Source: Hyparrhenia diplandra (Eukaryota; Streptophyta; Magnoliopsida; Poales; Poaceae). Taken from it: DNA of 64,000 nt. Position 1 is the first letter of the stretch. Every line of letters starts with the position of its first letter. Shown here one piece after another: positions 1-12,573 of this stretch. The stretch spans positions 124,001-188,000 of the forward strand of contig JADLZK010009250.1 in NCBI GenBank assembly GCA_015847255.1, in the 5' to 3' direction. The notes beneath the pieces are model-generated. The model worked only from the letters and a program-made list of their open reading frames with translations, had not been told where the DNA came from and did no database searches. The position numbers and the translations under genes were made by a program.

Positions 1-497
1 CTCCTCGGCCCAAGCTCCCGCCCACCGCCTCCTCCGGAACCCGGCTACTTCCATGCCGAGACCGCATCTATCTCGTCGCCGGCACCTTCCTCCTCGGCCC
101 AGGCTCGCCGCCGACTGCCTCCACGTTCTAGTAGCGCGCCGTGGCGGAGGCGGGAGTAGCAGCTCCGCCATCCACGGACCGGATGGTGGCCTTAGTCTCG
201 AGGGGAGCTCTGCATCTCCCGTGTGTCGCGGATGGTGGCCTTGGCACGGGCGGCATCGGGAGGTCGAGGACGGGGGCGGCATGGGCCTCCGCCGCGGCCG
301 AGCCGGAGGATGCGGTTGTCCCCTGGCGCGGCGAGCCGCACGTGGCCGGCGGGGAGATGCAGAGCTCCCGTGAATAGAGTGAGTAAATAGAGGAACATGA
401 GTGCGGACCGGTCTTAGGGCAAGTACATTGATCATATCTCATGGGTGGTCACATCAACAATAATCCTAGATTGAACCGAGCTAATAAGTTCGAAACA
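1..497. other. GC-rich sequence upstream of UPL3, no gene recognised
   Basis: This stretch is very GC-rich up to about 360 and then becomes ordinary. Open frames exist in several registers but none resembles a known protein. Two stretches near 202-225 and 350-371 are approximate reverse complements of each other (GGGAGCTCTGCATCTCCC against GGGGAGATGCAGAGCTCCC). This suggests a fold-back or a transposon carrying a captured gene fragment. The left end lies outside the window. Confidence 0.3.
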
Positions 498-739
498 TAC
501 TCCCTACGTCCCAAAATAAACGACGTTTTTAGATTTTCATGCCACAAGTTTGACTCGATTTATACAAAATACGTAGAAGATTTAAATCTCCAAATAAATT
601 TGTTAAAAAACTAGATCAAAAGAGCTTTCCAATGATACTAATTATGTAATATAAATATTAATTCTATTTTATTATATAATTCTAGGTAGATGTTTACCGG
701 AAAGAAAAACATCATTTATTTTTTGGGACGGAGGGAGTA
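498..739. mobile_element. Stowaway-like MITE upstream of UPL3
   Basis: The ends read TACTCCCTACGTCCCAAAAT and, inverted, TTTTGGGACGGAGGGAGTA, the classic grass Stowaway terminal repeat with a TA target dinucleotide. The interior is AT-rich and non-coding. It lies about 445 bp before the UPL3 start codon, in the likely promoter. Confidence 0.8.
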
Positions 740-1183
740 AGCGTCAATCTTTTTTTTTTTCTCCCCTGTTAAGGCCAATCATTATGCACGAGGGTCGGGG
801 TTGCCCGACGGGCCTCGGCCCCTCGGCCCTCCCTATCAACCGGAAACACCAACTACATAACCAAAAAAAAAAAAAAAAAGTCCGTGGGTTTAGCGGAGCC
901 CAGCAACACCCTCGCGGTGTGAAGCCGCAACGCAAAGCACGAACCGCATGAAAGCCGCCCCCAAATCACGAGCTCCTCCCTCTACCTCCGGCCTGTTCCT
1001 GCGTCACCACCGCGCAGGCGCAGCCATCCCCATCCTCCCCTCAAATTCCCAACCCCACCCAGTCCAGATCTTCCCCCGATCGCTACACCTCCGATGCTCC
1101 CGCCTCCTTCGCCTATCCCTTCATAGCCGCGTCGCCACCGCCGCCGCCGCGAGGCGGCCGCTGCCTCTCTCCGCTCCCTTTGT
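740..1183 (+). promoter_or_regulatory. Presumed UPL3 promoter and 5' leader
   Basis: This segment joins the upstream MITE to the UPL3 start codon. It turns GC- and CT-rich from about 930, typical of a cereal 5' leader. Poly-T and poly-A tracts lie at 752-760 and 863-879. No clear TATA box is visible. The assignment rests on position only. Confidence 0.4.
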
Positions 1184-4100
1184 ATGGAAACGCGCAGCCG
1201 CAAGCGGGCGGAGGCCTCCTCTTCTTCCGCGACCTCCTCCTCCCGCTCCTCCAAGCGCTCGCGGCCCAACCCTAACCCTAACCCTAACTCTCCCACAGTC
1301 GCCGCCTCCCCCGTCTCCCCCAACCCCGTGCCGTTACCACCACGCACCCGCCGCTCGGCAGCTTTCAACCCCCTCCCCGCGATGGATTCCTCGGGCGACA
1401 ACAACACTAATCCCAATCCGCCGCCGCGGCGCCGGGGCCGCTCCTCCAACGCAGATAAGGGTAAGGAGCAGCAGCAGCCGGAGCCCTCTCACAGCTCCCG
1501 AGTGCGCGAGGCCGAGCGCCTGCTGGGCCTAGGTTTCGAGGGTATTGAGGATGACGACGATGCGGGGTTTGGGGCTGGGGCTATCCCCCACAGTCTGACT
1601 TCTGCGAGCACTGCGCTCCAGGGGCTGCTTAGGAAGCTTGGTGCTGGCCTGGACGATATACTGCCGTCGTCAGCACTGTCAGCGGCAGCCGCAGCTGCAG
1701 CCGCGTCATCGTCATCAGCGTCCGGGCAGCTGAGTGGGAGGTTGAAGAAGATTCTTGCGGGTTTGCGAGCTGATGGGGAGGATGGGCGGCAGATCGAGGC
1801 GTTAACACAACTCTGTGAGATGCTGTCTATTGGCACTGAAGAGTCCCTTGGGGCATTCTCGGTGGACTCGTTTGTCCCTGTCCTGGTCGGGCTGCTCAAT
1901 CACGAGAGCAACCCAGACATCATGCTGCTCGCAGCACGAGCCCTGACTCACCTCTGTGATGTGCTACCGTCTTCTTGTTCTGCAGTTGTGCATTATGGTG
2001 CCGTGCCTTGCTTTTGTGCCCGGCTTCTCACCATTGAATACATGGACTTGGCGGAGCAGGTATGCTCTACATTAAGACCCTGCTTTCAGTATGTTCTTAT
2101 TTGTAATTTTGCTGCATTCCTTTCATTGATTTGTGGACATGTTTTTATCGTAAACTTCATATGTTGGTGTGTAACATTGACTAGCCTTCCATTTAGTTTG
2201 CAATAGTTTGGAATTGCTAATGGTCAGCTATTAATACATGCTTTCCTTAATTCCTCATTTTGTTGTTTTTTGTGCCTGTTTGATGGAGTCAAATAAGTAC
2301 CCTTATCAGTAGAGTGAACATGATAGATACCCTTCTATGTTCTGACTAGATAATGAAAAGGTTTTTCTAAAACATTCCTATGTCATCATCTGATCTGCAG
2401 CTTCCACTCTATGGTAATCCATATCTCTAATAGATTTTATTATTCCTGTAGATTCTAGCACCTCTCCATCTTGATTATACGGCATGGTCATTCCTTACCT
2501 TTTTCTTTATTGGGGTATAATTAAAAGTCGTGAAATTTGAATTTGATATGTTCTCTTTGAAAATACTCCCTCTGTCCTAGGATATAGGGCGTAACTACCT
2601 CGTTCAAAGACCAAGAAACACATCTAGTTCTCTCTCTCAGCACTAGTGTATTGATATACGTTCCTTTAGAGAGAGTATGCCTTGTATCATGGGACAAGAA
2701 TAAAAAGTATATACGCCTTATATCTTGGGACGGAGGGAGTATTACTCTAAATCACTTTCAATTTCTGTTTGCTGTCAAATTTAGTTGGATTTAGTGCAAC
2801 CAGATCAAGTAGTGTCAGCTACAGAAGTTTAAGTGATTATTTCAGTTTATACTACTTTAATTGGTCTTAATTCTTCTGCACCCTCCGTTTCCAAATTATA
2901 AGTCACTTTTTACTTTTTTGGTACATCCATTTGACTATGCATCTAGTCTAGTATAATAATATGTCTAGATACATAGCAAAATGGATGAACCAAAAAATTT
3001 AAGCGACTTATAATTTGGATCGGAGGGAGTACCTTCTACAAGTGTAGAGCTTTAGGGCCAAAATGTGCCATGCTCTCTCCGCTTCATTTTAGTAACTCCA
3101 TAAAAGAACGGTGGTATTTTGAGTTACATCATTAATGAAGCATGTAAATATGCTTTTGGAAACACTGAATTCATCTTCAAGTCACTTCCCTCTTCCCCTA
3201 CTAACTTTGTATATGCAAGCTCTGCCACTGGTTTTCGATAGAACATTTTTCTGGTTTCTACTGTTTTTTGGATCTCTAGAATAATGTGTTCTCGTTTGAA
3301 ATACTATGAGGATAATAGATGCATACACGTACAATTTCTTTGTATTTGCATGCATGCTCTTGATGGTGGCCTAACATACATGCTATGTTTTTTTTTTTAT
3401 TTAGTCATTGCAAGCCCTTAAAAAATATCACTGGATACATAGCAAAATGTCTAGATACATAGCAAAATGGATGAACCAAAAAATTTAAGAGACTTATAAT
3501 TTGGATCGGTGGGAGTACCTTCTACAAGTGTAGAGCTTTAGGGCCAAAATGTGCCATGCTCTCTCCGCTTCATTTTAGTAACTCCATAAAAGAACTGGTG
3601 GTATTTTGAGTTACATTGTTAATGAAGCATGTAAATATGCTTTTGGAAACACTGAATTCATCTTCAAGTCACTTCCCTCTTCCCCTACTAACTTTGTATA
3701 TGCAAGCTCTGCCACTGGTTTTCGATAGAACATTTTTCTGGTTTCTACTGTTTTTGGATCTCTAGAATAATGTGTTCTCGTTTGAAATACTATGAGGATA
3801 ATAGATGCATACACGTACAATTTCTTTGTATTTGCATGCATGCTCTTGATGGTGGCCTAACATACATGCTATGTTTTTTTTTTTATTTAGTCATTGCAAG
3901 CCCTTAAAAAAATATCACTGGAGCATCCAACTGCCTGCTTGCGGGCTGGTGCGCTAATGGCAGTCCTATCATACCTTGACTTTTTTCTCCACAGGTGTTC
4001 AGGTAATCACTCTACCTATTCTAGATTTTTGCATCACAAAAACTATGTTTGTTCGCTTGCTTCACCCATTTATTTCATAGCTTATTCTTGAGCATTACTT

Positions 4101-7100
4101 GTTTCTATTCCATGACAGATGAACTGTATATTTATTCTTGTTATTTTTTTATTACTAACTGCTGTTTTTGTTGATGGAATGTTTTCAGAGAGTTGCATTA
4201 TCTACAGCTGCTAATATGTGTAGGAAACTTCCTGCTGATGCATCAGATTTTGTAATGGAAGCAGTTCCCTTCTTACTAATCTATTGAACTACCATGATTC
4301 AAAAGTACAATTGCCATTCCAAATGCTGATTTCCTTCATGATACCATCTATGTTTCAGATGCTGATGTTATGTTTTACCCTATTCCAGGTACTGGAGCAT
4401 GCTTCTGTCTGCCTTACCCGTATCGCTGAAGCTTTTTCACCATTTCCAGAAAAATTGGATGAGTTGTGCAATCATGGATTGGTTGCACAAGCTGCTAGCT
4501 TAGTATCTGTTAGCAACTTAGCAGGACAGGCATCCTTGAGTACATCGACATATACGGTACACTTTTTTTTTTTTTTTTTTTTTTTTGTTTCAATTATTTA
4601 TAAAGATTTGTGAAATTTATTCCATACTTTCTTTCAGGGTTTGATTCGTCTGCTCTCAATATGCGCAAGTGGATCACCTCTGGCAGCTAAAACACTTCTC
4701 CTTCTTGGAATTAGTGGCACACTTAAAGATATCCTTTCAGGCTCTGGATTGGTTGCTGGCACAACTGTGTCCCCTGCTTTAACAAGACCAGCTGATCAGG
4801 TGATTTTTTTCTTTTCATAGGTGCACTTTAATGCTCCTTGTGTATCAGAGTTGCTTGATATCTACATTCATTGTTTATCTTAACAAGCTAAGTGTAAATT
4901 AATGAAGCTATTTGGGTGATAAATTTTTGTATTTCAGAGTTCAACATACCCTATGCTTCAGATAGCACTTTAAGCATTGATTCCAACCCCTTTGGCACAG
5001 CTCTGGCTCTCTCTCATTGCGCCTCCTTGCAAGTAGTCCTGCCAAATGGCCATCTAAAAAATGGTTCCTTGAAAGGATCCTGGAGGAGCCGGAGACAGAA
5101 AAGTGCCTTCTCTCAGCTCCTCCCAAACTTGATACAGATTATTGTAGTGCCGCTGGAGCCATTTTTTCAAAAAGTTCCCAAAACGGCTTCAACTGGCCCT
5201 AATAGAGCACACAATTAATCGCACACAGTTACCAACCTTACATTACGTGTCTCTCAATATAGCCATCTCTACCCCCATCCTGTACTCCACACATGCCTGA
5301 AAATCTTCCAGGTTCTCTCCTACCATTTTGTGGTGCAGTGAGGGGGGCTTGTTAGAGTGCCTAATGTGTCCCATATAGCATCTTTATGCACAATGACACA
5401 GGAACAAGTGTCATCACAGAAAAAAAACTGTATATTTTGAAACACTGTTTTTGATGAAATGAGACCAAATAAGTCCCATAACATACATGTGTTTCTAATA
5501 ATGCAACTTGTTTTTAATCACAACCATAGTTTTAGTTTGTACTCAATGTTCCCCTATGGCATGTCCATGTCTTTTCTTCAATGCGAGCATACTCATACTA
5601 GTTCGCATGTTGAGCATTTGTGAACTTGATGTTATCCTAGATTCTTTGTAGACATTGGCACAGTTTATACTTGTGATAAGTTGTCATCTATGTTAAATTT
5701 TAATGGATATTTGAACTTGTAAAGCTACTGACTTTCTGGTATTAGTTATAGATTATAACCTCACGATCCTTTATGTGTTTTTGGGTATTATGCAGATGAA
5801 TGAGATTGTGAAGCTTGCAGATGAGTTACTTCCTCCTCTGCCTGTTGGGACCATTTCTTTACCGATGTATTCCGATGTTCACATGAAAGGTTCTTCTGTA
5901 AAGAAATCCACTTCTAGTAAGCAGGGTGAACATGGTTCAACAGGAAATGAACTATCAGGTCGGGAGAAGTTATTGCGTGATCAGCCTGAACTTCTGCAGC
6001 AATTTGGTATGGACCTGTTACCTACCATGACACAGGTCAGTCTACTGTCTTATTAGTGTTTTCTTTGATGTTGTTAATGGTAATGTAGTATTGTGGGGCA
6101 TCGTTGCTATCATGTTGATGTGATTCTTAAGGACTTCAATACCTTGATCAGGTGTATGGCTCTAGTGTAAGTGGACCAATACGCCACAAGTGCTTATCTG
6201 TCATTGGGAAATTAATGTATTTTAGCTCAGCTGAGATGATCCAGTCTCTCCTTGGCACTACAAACATTTCCAGGTGCTAACACAACTTTTGATATCTTCC
6301 GTTAAGTTATCTCATGTTATTAGAAACTGTCTTACCACATGAATTCCAAATATATTTTTTTCAAGCTATTGACTTCTATATTAACCATTGCAGCTTTTAG
6401 CTGGCATTTTAGCTTGGAAAGATCCACAAGTGCTGATCCCTGCTCTTCAGATAGCAGAAGTTTTAATGGAAAAGCTTCCAGAGATATTTGTGAAGATGTT
6501 TGTGAGGGAAGGCGTTGTTCATGCTATTGAGTCACTTATATGCCCAGAGTTCTCTGGTCAAGTGACTCCTCAAGTGTCAATGGACAATCATGTGGATTCC
6601 GTTGCACCTTCACAAAATAGGCGCAACCGCCGTCGAAATAATGCTGTGAATACTGAAACCAACTTGCCTGATGGATCAAAAGGTTCCCACTCTGTGATTG
6701 CCAGTTCACCACCAAGCACGGCTGAAGTTCCAAATAATAGTCTCCGTGCTTTAGTTAGTAATCATGCTCAGTCATTTAAGGACAAGTACTTTCCTTCAGA
6801 GCCCGGCTCAAGTGACATTGCAGTTACTGATGATCTTCTTAAACTGAGGGCACTTTGTGCAAAACTGAATACAACAGCTGACACTATCAAAACAAAAGCT
6901 AAAGGAAAATCAAAGGCTGTGGTAGGCAATAGCTTTGATGTGTTATGCAATATTGAAGAGCAATTGGATGGTATTATAGCTGAAATGTTGTCTGAGCTTA
7001 GCAAGGGGGATGGTGTTTCGACATTTGAGTTCATCGGAAGTGGAGTTGTTACAGCTTTGCTAAACTATCTGTCATGTGGAACATTTGGGAGGGAAAAGGT

Positions 7101-10100
7101 GTCTGAAGCAAACATGCCAAATTTGCGTCATCAAGCAGTCAGACGATACAAGGCATTTATTTCTCTTGCCCTTCCAAATGATAAAAATGGGAATAAAACT
7201 CCTATGTCATTCCTAGTCAATAAACTGCAAAGTGCCCTCTCTTCGTTGGAACGTTTCCCAGTTGTGCTTAGCCATTCTGGAAGAGCGCCGACTTTGGGAG
7301 GATCCCGCCTGACGACAGGCTTAGGAGCTCTGTCACAGCCCTTCAAATTGCGTCTTTGTCGAGCGTCTGGTGAAAAGTCACTTAAGGATTATTCATCCAA
7401 TATTGTTCTTATTGATCCATTAGCAAGTCTGGCAGCTGTTGAAGATTTTCTTTGGCCTAGAGTCCAGCGCACTGAGCCAGTCTCGAAACCTCCAGTCTCA
7501 TCTGCAAATAATTCTGAATCTGCAGCGGCAAGTTCCACAGCTTGTCCGCCTTCAATTCCGCCAGGAACTCAATCTGGCCGCCGGGCATCATTAAGATTAC
7601 AGTCAGCTGCCACTAGTGGTGCAATTAAGAAGGATTATCAGGAGGGAAGCATAAACACATCAAAGGGAAAAGGAAAAGCTGTTCTTAAATCGAGTTTGGA
7701 TGAACCTAAAGGCCCACATACTAGGAATGCTACACGAAGAAAAGCTACTTCAGAGAAAGATGTTGAACTGAAACCATCACATGGTCACAGCACTTCAGAG
7801 GTTAGATACTCGTGCATTCAGTTTTATTTGCTATTTGTATAGTATATCAGTTGAGCCCTCCTAAGTGATCTCTGTTGCTAAGTTTGGCTTCAATTTCTCT
7901 GACTCTGGGACAGCTTGATTGTAAATGTTTTTTAACAATGCCTTTTGTTGTTTACTCAGCTGACAAATGATTTTTGTAGTAATGACATAACAGAGATGCA
8001 GCTAATTTGTCTTAGTGTCCATATTGTATTTAGTTTGATCAGTACTTAATTTTAGTATGTAAGCAGAGGATTTCAAGAGAGATGCCATTATAAATGTATA
8101 GCAATGAAAATGTACTGAGCTGTGGCCTTTCTGTGTACAGTGCATTATTAGTATTATTATAGCTGAATAAGATATAAAAACTGAAGCAACAAAGACCAAC
8201 GTAGAAATATGGCTGTTTCATTATAATTAAGTGAAGTTATGTAATTACCTGACTACATTTATGTATCTTAGATAGTATACACTATATGATGTATACCCGC
8301 AAATATGAAATACAAGTTTATTTGTTTACTCTAAATAACAGATATTTTTGTATTTCATTTTTTAAAAATATCTAAGTGAAGTTTTCAGGGAGGAAAACAA
8401 CTTTGTCAATTATTATTTGGACTTGCGCATGCATGCTCCTATCTGAATTTTAGGAACTAAACAGATCAAAGGTCCTTCATATATTATTTTTAATAAGCAT
8501 TATACCTGCAGGATGAAGATTTTGATGCTTCTCCAGTTGAGATTGAAGATGCTTTAATGCTTGATGACGACGACGAGGATGTCTCTGAGGATGAAGATGA
8601 TGATCATGAGGCGGTAATATTTTTTTTCCATTTTTCTTATTACTACAAAGGTTTGTATTGACTGGACATGATTTAACTCAGTGGTTTTTGTTGAAATGTT
8701 CAGGTTCTCGAGGGTCTCTTCCTTCCTGTGTTCCTGAGAGAGTGCATGATGTGAAATTAGGAGATGCTGATGATTCTAGTGTTGCCTCATTGGCAAATGA
8801 TAACCAGGCGCAGCCATCATCTGGTTCCAGTACAAAAATACTTCTGGCAGGGGATTGGATGCTGCTGAATTTAGAAGTCAAAGCACATTTGGTTCACGAG
8901 GTGCAATGTCGTTTGCTGCCGCTGCAATGGCTGGATTAACTTCAGTAGGTAGTCGTGGTATTAGAGGTAGCCGAGATCGGAATGGCCTTCCATTGGGTGG
9001 TCGCACAACCGAGCATTCCAAAAAATTGATATTTACAGCTGGTGGGAAGCAGCTTAACAAACATTTGACTGTATATCAAGCTGTTCAAAGGCAAGTAGTT
9101 CATGATGAGGATGATGAAGATGGGTTAGGTGGATCCGATTTACCTGATGATGGTAGCCACTTCTGGGGTGATGTATTCACTATAACATATCAGAAGGCTG
9201 ATAACACAGCGGAGAAGGGGTCTGTTGGTGGTTCAGCTTCAGTGCCAAAACCTTTCAAATCAGATTCTTCCAGAACTTTGTCTGAAAAACCGTGTACTTC
9301 TCTTCTTGATAGTATTTTGCAAGGAGAGCTTCCCTGCGATTTAGAGAAATCAAACCAAACCTACAATATCTTGTCACTATTACGTGTGTTGGAGGGCTTG
9401 AATCAGTTATCTCCTCGTCTGAAACTGACTGCAACGCGTGATGATTTCGCTGAAGGAAAAGTTGCTACGTTGGATGGGCTATATGATGTTGGAGCTAAGG
9501 TACCCTCGGAGGAGTTTGTCAACAGTAAGATGACCCCAAAACTTGCTCGGCAAATTCAGGATGTTCTTGCACTGTGTAGTGGCAGTTTGCCATCTTGGTG
9601 TTATCAGTTGACTAAAGCTTGTCCTTTCCTGTTTCTTTTTGAAACACGAAGACAATACTTCTATTCCACAGCTTTTGGGTTATCTCGTGCACTGCATCGT
9701 CTTCAGCAACAACGGGTGATAATAATAACACTGCTTTTGAAAGAGAAGTCAGGGTTGGTAGGCTGCAACGCCAGAAAGTCCGTGTTTTCGTGAACCGTAT
9801 CTTGGACTCTGCTGCTAAAGTTATGGAGATGTTCTCTAATCAGAAGGCTGTCCTAGAAGTTGAATACTTTGGTGAAGTTGGAACTGGACTTGGTCCAACT
9901 TTGGAGTTTTTTACTCTCTTAAGCCGTGAGCTGCAAAGGGTTGACCTAGGATTATGGAGATCTCATTCTCCAGATGATTCTGGCATGCAAATTGATGGAA
10001 ATGCTGATGATGTAACAGGTGACAAGCGTAAATCAGAATCATGTGTTGAGAGCAGGAACATAGTACAAGCACCTCTTGGTTTATTTCCTCAGCCTTGGCC

Positions 10101-12185
10101 ACCTAGTGCTGCTGCATCAGAAGGTAGCAAATTTTTCAAAGTCGTTGAGTACTTTCCGCCTAGTTGGTCGAACGATGGCAAAAGCATTGCAAGATGGAAG
10201 GCTTCTTGATTTGCCTTTGTCGACAGCATTTTACAAAGTTTTGCTTGGACAAGTAAGCACGCGAGCCCTTGAGCCAGATTCATTTTATATTTTATTTTTT
10301 AACTTCTCTTTTCTGCTAGCACTTGACTTTCTATATATGTTATTCCCTTGATAACTTTACCAAATTTGCTTCAATAGGAACTTGATCTGTATGATATACT
10401 ATCATTTGATACTGAGTTCGGAAAGACATTGCAAGAACTGCAAATTCTTGTTGCACGTAAACAATTTCTTGAGTCCTGCCCTAGTGAGAGCCAAAAATAG
10501 AAGAATTATGTTTCCGTGGTGCTCCCATTGAAGATTTATGCTTGGACTTCACTCTTCCGGGTTATCCTGATTATGTTCTCAAGGAAGGTGGAGAGAATGC
10601 AGTGGTAAGTGATATGGTGGCCTAGCACCCCCACCTCCTCAGTGTTGCTGCAGATTACTCATATTGTTATTCGCTTCTGTAGGTCAACATTTATAACTTA
10701 GAAGAGTATATTTCTTTGGTTGTGGATGCTACTGTTAAGACCGAATAATGCGGCAAGTAGAGGCATTGAAGGCAGGATTCAATCAGGTATGTTTGGTATG
10801 TTTGGTACATGGGCAATTTCTTTTAATCAATGATCGCAGAACTAACTAGCACATTATTTATTTTTTGAAAAAATTATTCATTGTATATTTGTCACTTCAG
10901 GTGTTTGACATATCATCACTCCAAATATTTTCTCCTCAAGAACTTGATCATCTGATTTGTGGTCGCCGTGAACTTTGGGAGGTATTATTTCTGTGCTGTT
11001 ATGTTGTATTTCCTCTGTCCTGGAATGATAAGTGTATTTTGTACAGAAAAAGTCAAATTCAGACTTTGGCCAACAATTATATACAAGTTTAGGACATAAA
11101 AACCGCATCAATAGATAAATTCAGAGTGCCTCTGAGATGACATTAATAATTAGTGGTCAAATTCAGATTTTTCCCTGTTCAAAATACACTTAATATTTTG
11201 GGATGAATGGAGTAGTTGTCTTGGCTTATTCTGAACAATTTCACATCATGCAGCCGGAAACACTGCCTGAACATATAAAATTCGACCATGGTTATACCTC
11301 CAAGAGTCCTGCAATTGTCAATGTAAGTTTCCCTACTTCTTTGTATTTCATTTGTAGTATTTCGTTTGCAAGTGTCGCAAGTTTATTTGGATGTTTCTGC
11401 TGTGCTGTTTTGCAGTTTCTTGAGATCATGGCAGAATTTACACCTGAGCAGCAACATGCTTTCTGCCAGTTTGTGACTGGTGCTCCTCGGCTTCCACCTG
11501 GGGTTTGGCTGCCCTAAATCCGAAGTTGACTATTGTTAGGAAGGTAAGTCGGTTATCTTTGTCAATATTTCTACTTTATGGTTGGCATGACTGCTCATAT
11601 ATTATTGAGAATTTTGTTTGAATTCCAGCACTCATCTGTGGCAAATAATACTTCAAATCCAACTGGAGCAACAGAGTCTGCAGATGATGATTTGCCCAGT
11701 GTCATGACTTGTGCTAATTATCTTAAACTACCACCATACTCCACCAAGGTATGCTTCTTTGTTTTTTGGTGAACTGCGGTTATATTACTTGTGTTGTCTT
11801 GGAAATCGAGGATTTAGAAGCCACCAAAGAATAACTTTGCGTAACTGGGGATTCACAATGTTCAACTTAAGAACTGGAAACTAAAATGTGGTCAGCACTT
11901 CACTGGTTTGACTGGTGTATAGGAGACCAGCGACTCAAGTTAGAATCATTATTTTGTTAGTTTAAATTCTGCATTGTTCGAACTTTTAAGAAGTTTTATT
12001 GATGCATGCTGTTTTTTCGTAAAGAAAAAAATTACAGTGCTACTCGTGCAAGTGTGCCCGTAGGCTTGATACCAGTACCATCCGTCTGAATTCTGTGTTG
12101 TTGTTGGAACTTCTTGCAGGCTATCATGTTAAAGAAACTGCTTTATGCGATCAACGAAGGCCAAGGGTCATTTGATCTTTCGTGA
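1184..12185 (+). CDS. UPL3: HECT-type E3 ubiquitin ligase, UPL3/KAKTUS orthologue (17 exons, frame interrupted by single-base indels)
   Basis: UPL3 transfers ubiquitin from an E2 to substrates through a catalytic cysteine; in Arabidopsis it limits trichome branching and endoreduplication. Exons: 1184-2059, 3891-4002, 4189-4304, 4389-4556, 4638-4799, 5796-6035, 6152-6273, 6394-7800, 8512-8613, 8704-10252, 10378-10604, 10683-10786, 10901-10981, 11254-11322, 11416-11543, 11629-11748, 12120-12185. The start METRSRKRAEA matches the family. Exons 2-8 carry the armadillo-like region, exon 9 an acidic stretch, and exons 10-17 the HECT domain. The catalytic Cys is in MTCANYLKLPPYS (exon 16, about residue 1851), and the protein ends GQGSFDLS. 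All introns are GT-AG. Frame breaks lie near 3985(+1), 4275(-1), 6397(-1), 8715(-1), 8836(-1), 9713(-1), 10156(+1), 10497(-1), 10743(-1) and 11501(-1). Allowing for them, every exon phase fits and the length is about 1884 aa, close to Arabidopsis UPL3. Assembly error is likelier than a pseudogene. Confidence 0.93.
2564..2741. mobile_element. Stowaway-like MITE in UPL3 intron 1
   Basis: The ends are TACTCCCTCTGTCCTAGGAT and, inverted, ATCTTGGGACGGAGGGAGTA. It is about 178 bp, non-coding and AT-rich, and flanked by TA. Confidence 0.8.
2881..3031. mobile_element. Stowaway-like MITE in UPL3 intron 1, partly copied by a local duplication
   Basis: The left end CCCTCCGTTTCCAAATTATA pairs with the right end TATAATTTGGATCGGAGGGA. 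The right half is repeated at about 3446-3516, because a tandem duplication breakpoint falls inside the element. Confidence 0.75.
2961..3920 (+). repeat. Tandem duplication (about 486-bp offset) in UPL3 intron 1 spanning the exon 2 acceptor
   Basis: The segment 2961-3434 is repeated almost identically at 3446-3920. The copies include half of a MITE, intron sequence, the TTTAG acceptor and the first 30 bases of exon 2 (3405-3434 against 3891-3920). Only the second copy continues into the full exon. The first copy therefore leaves a decoy acceptor at 3404/3405. Confidence 0.9.
4930..5220. other. Unidentified insertion-like sequence in UPL3 intron 5
   Basis: A CT/AG-skewed block with repeated GGAGCC/GGCTC motifs interrupts otherwise AT-rich intron sequence. 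It resembles the GC-richer MITE families of grasses, but I could not define terminal repeats or a target duplication. Confidence 0.25.
11011..11214. mobile_element. Stowaway-like MITE in UPL3 intron 13
   Basis: The left end TCCTCTGTCCTGGAATGATA faces the diverged right end TTTTGGGATGAATGGAGTA. The inner arms GTGTATTTTG and CAAAATACAC also pair. It is about 200 bp and non-coding. Confidence 0.65.
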
Positions 12186-12573
12186 AGCTCAACACTAACA
12201 TAGATATTGGTCGTCCGAGAAATTTGTGTCATTGTTACCCAGAGTTAGTTTTTCTACCTCATGTATGACATAGGTTAAAGTCAGTTCTCCAGAGTGCAGT
12301 GTCCCACCGAAGGTTTGGATCCCGTGTACCTTTGGGTGTGGATGTCTATATTCTGTCTTTTTTCTTTGAACTTGATATTCTCTCTTTTTTCTTTTGGTTG
12401 TATATTCTTGCGGATCTTTATAGTGAAATAATAATAATAAATTGTTTTGCTCTCCTTACTACGTTCCTTGTAATCTTCAATGATAATGACATCAGTGACC
12501 CATTGTGGTTGTGGCCTTAGGCCCAGGCCCAGGCCCAGCTCCACAGCCATAAGGCCGCTGGGATCCAAACACA
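12186..12573. other. UPL3 3' region with a candidate MITE at 12312-12572
   Basis: The 3' UTR follows the stop codon. From 12312 the sequence begins GGTTTGGATCCC, and at 12560-12572 it ends GGGATCCAAACAC, an inverted pair seen at the ends of several grass MITEs. The interior is AT-rich. No clear target duplication was found, so the element call is tentative. Confidence 0.35.

Noticed and set aside
53..442. Several 60-106-aa open frames on both strands at the left edge
   Set aside because: High GC removes stop codons in all frames. None shows a recognisable domain, and the segment looks like transposon cargo.
1263..1292. Interstitial telomere as a chromosome-fusion scar
   Set aside because: Only about three units are present, they are of the six-base type rather than the plant seven-base TTTAGGG, and they lie in frame inside a conserved exon.
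948..1532. A 194-aa plus-strand open frame overlapping UPL3 exon 1
   Set aside because: It is a different register of the GC-rich leader and exon 1. Its composition (Arg/Pro/Ser) reflects base bias, and the UPL3 frame clearly matches a known family.
4930..5218. Open frame in UPL3 intron 5 as an extra exon
   Set aside because: UPL3 joins 4799 to 5796 in phase and matches the family without it. The segment has MITE-like composition.
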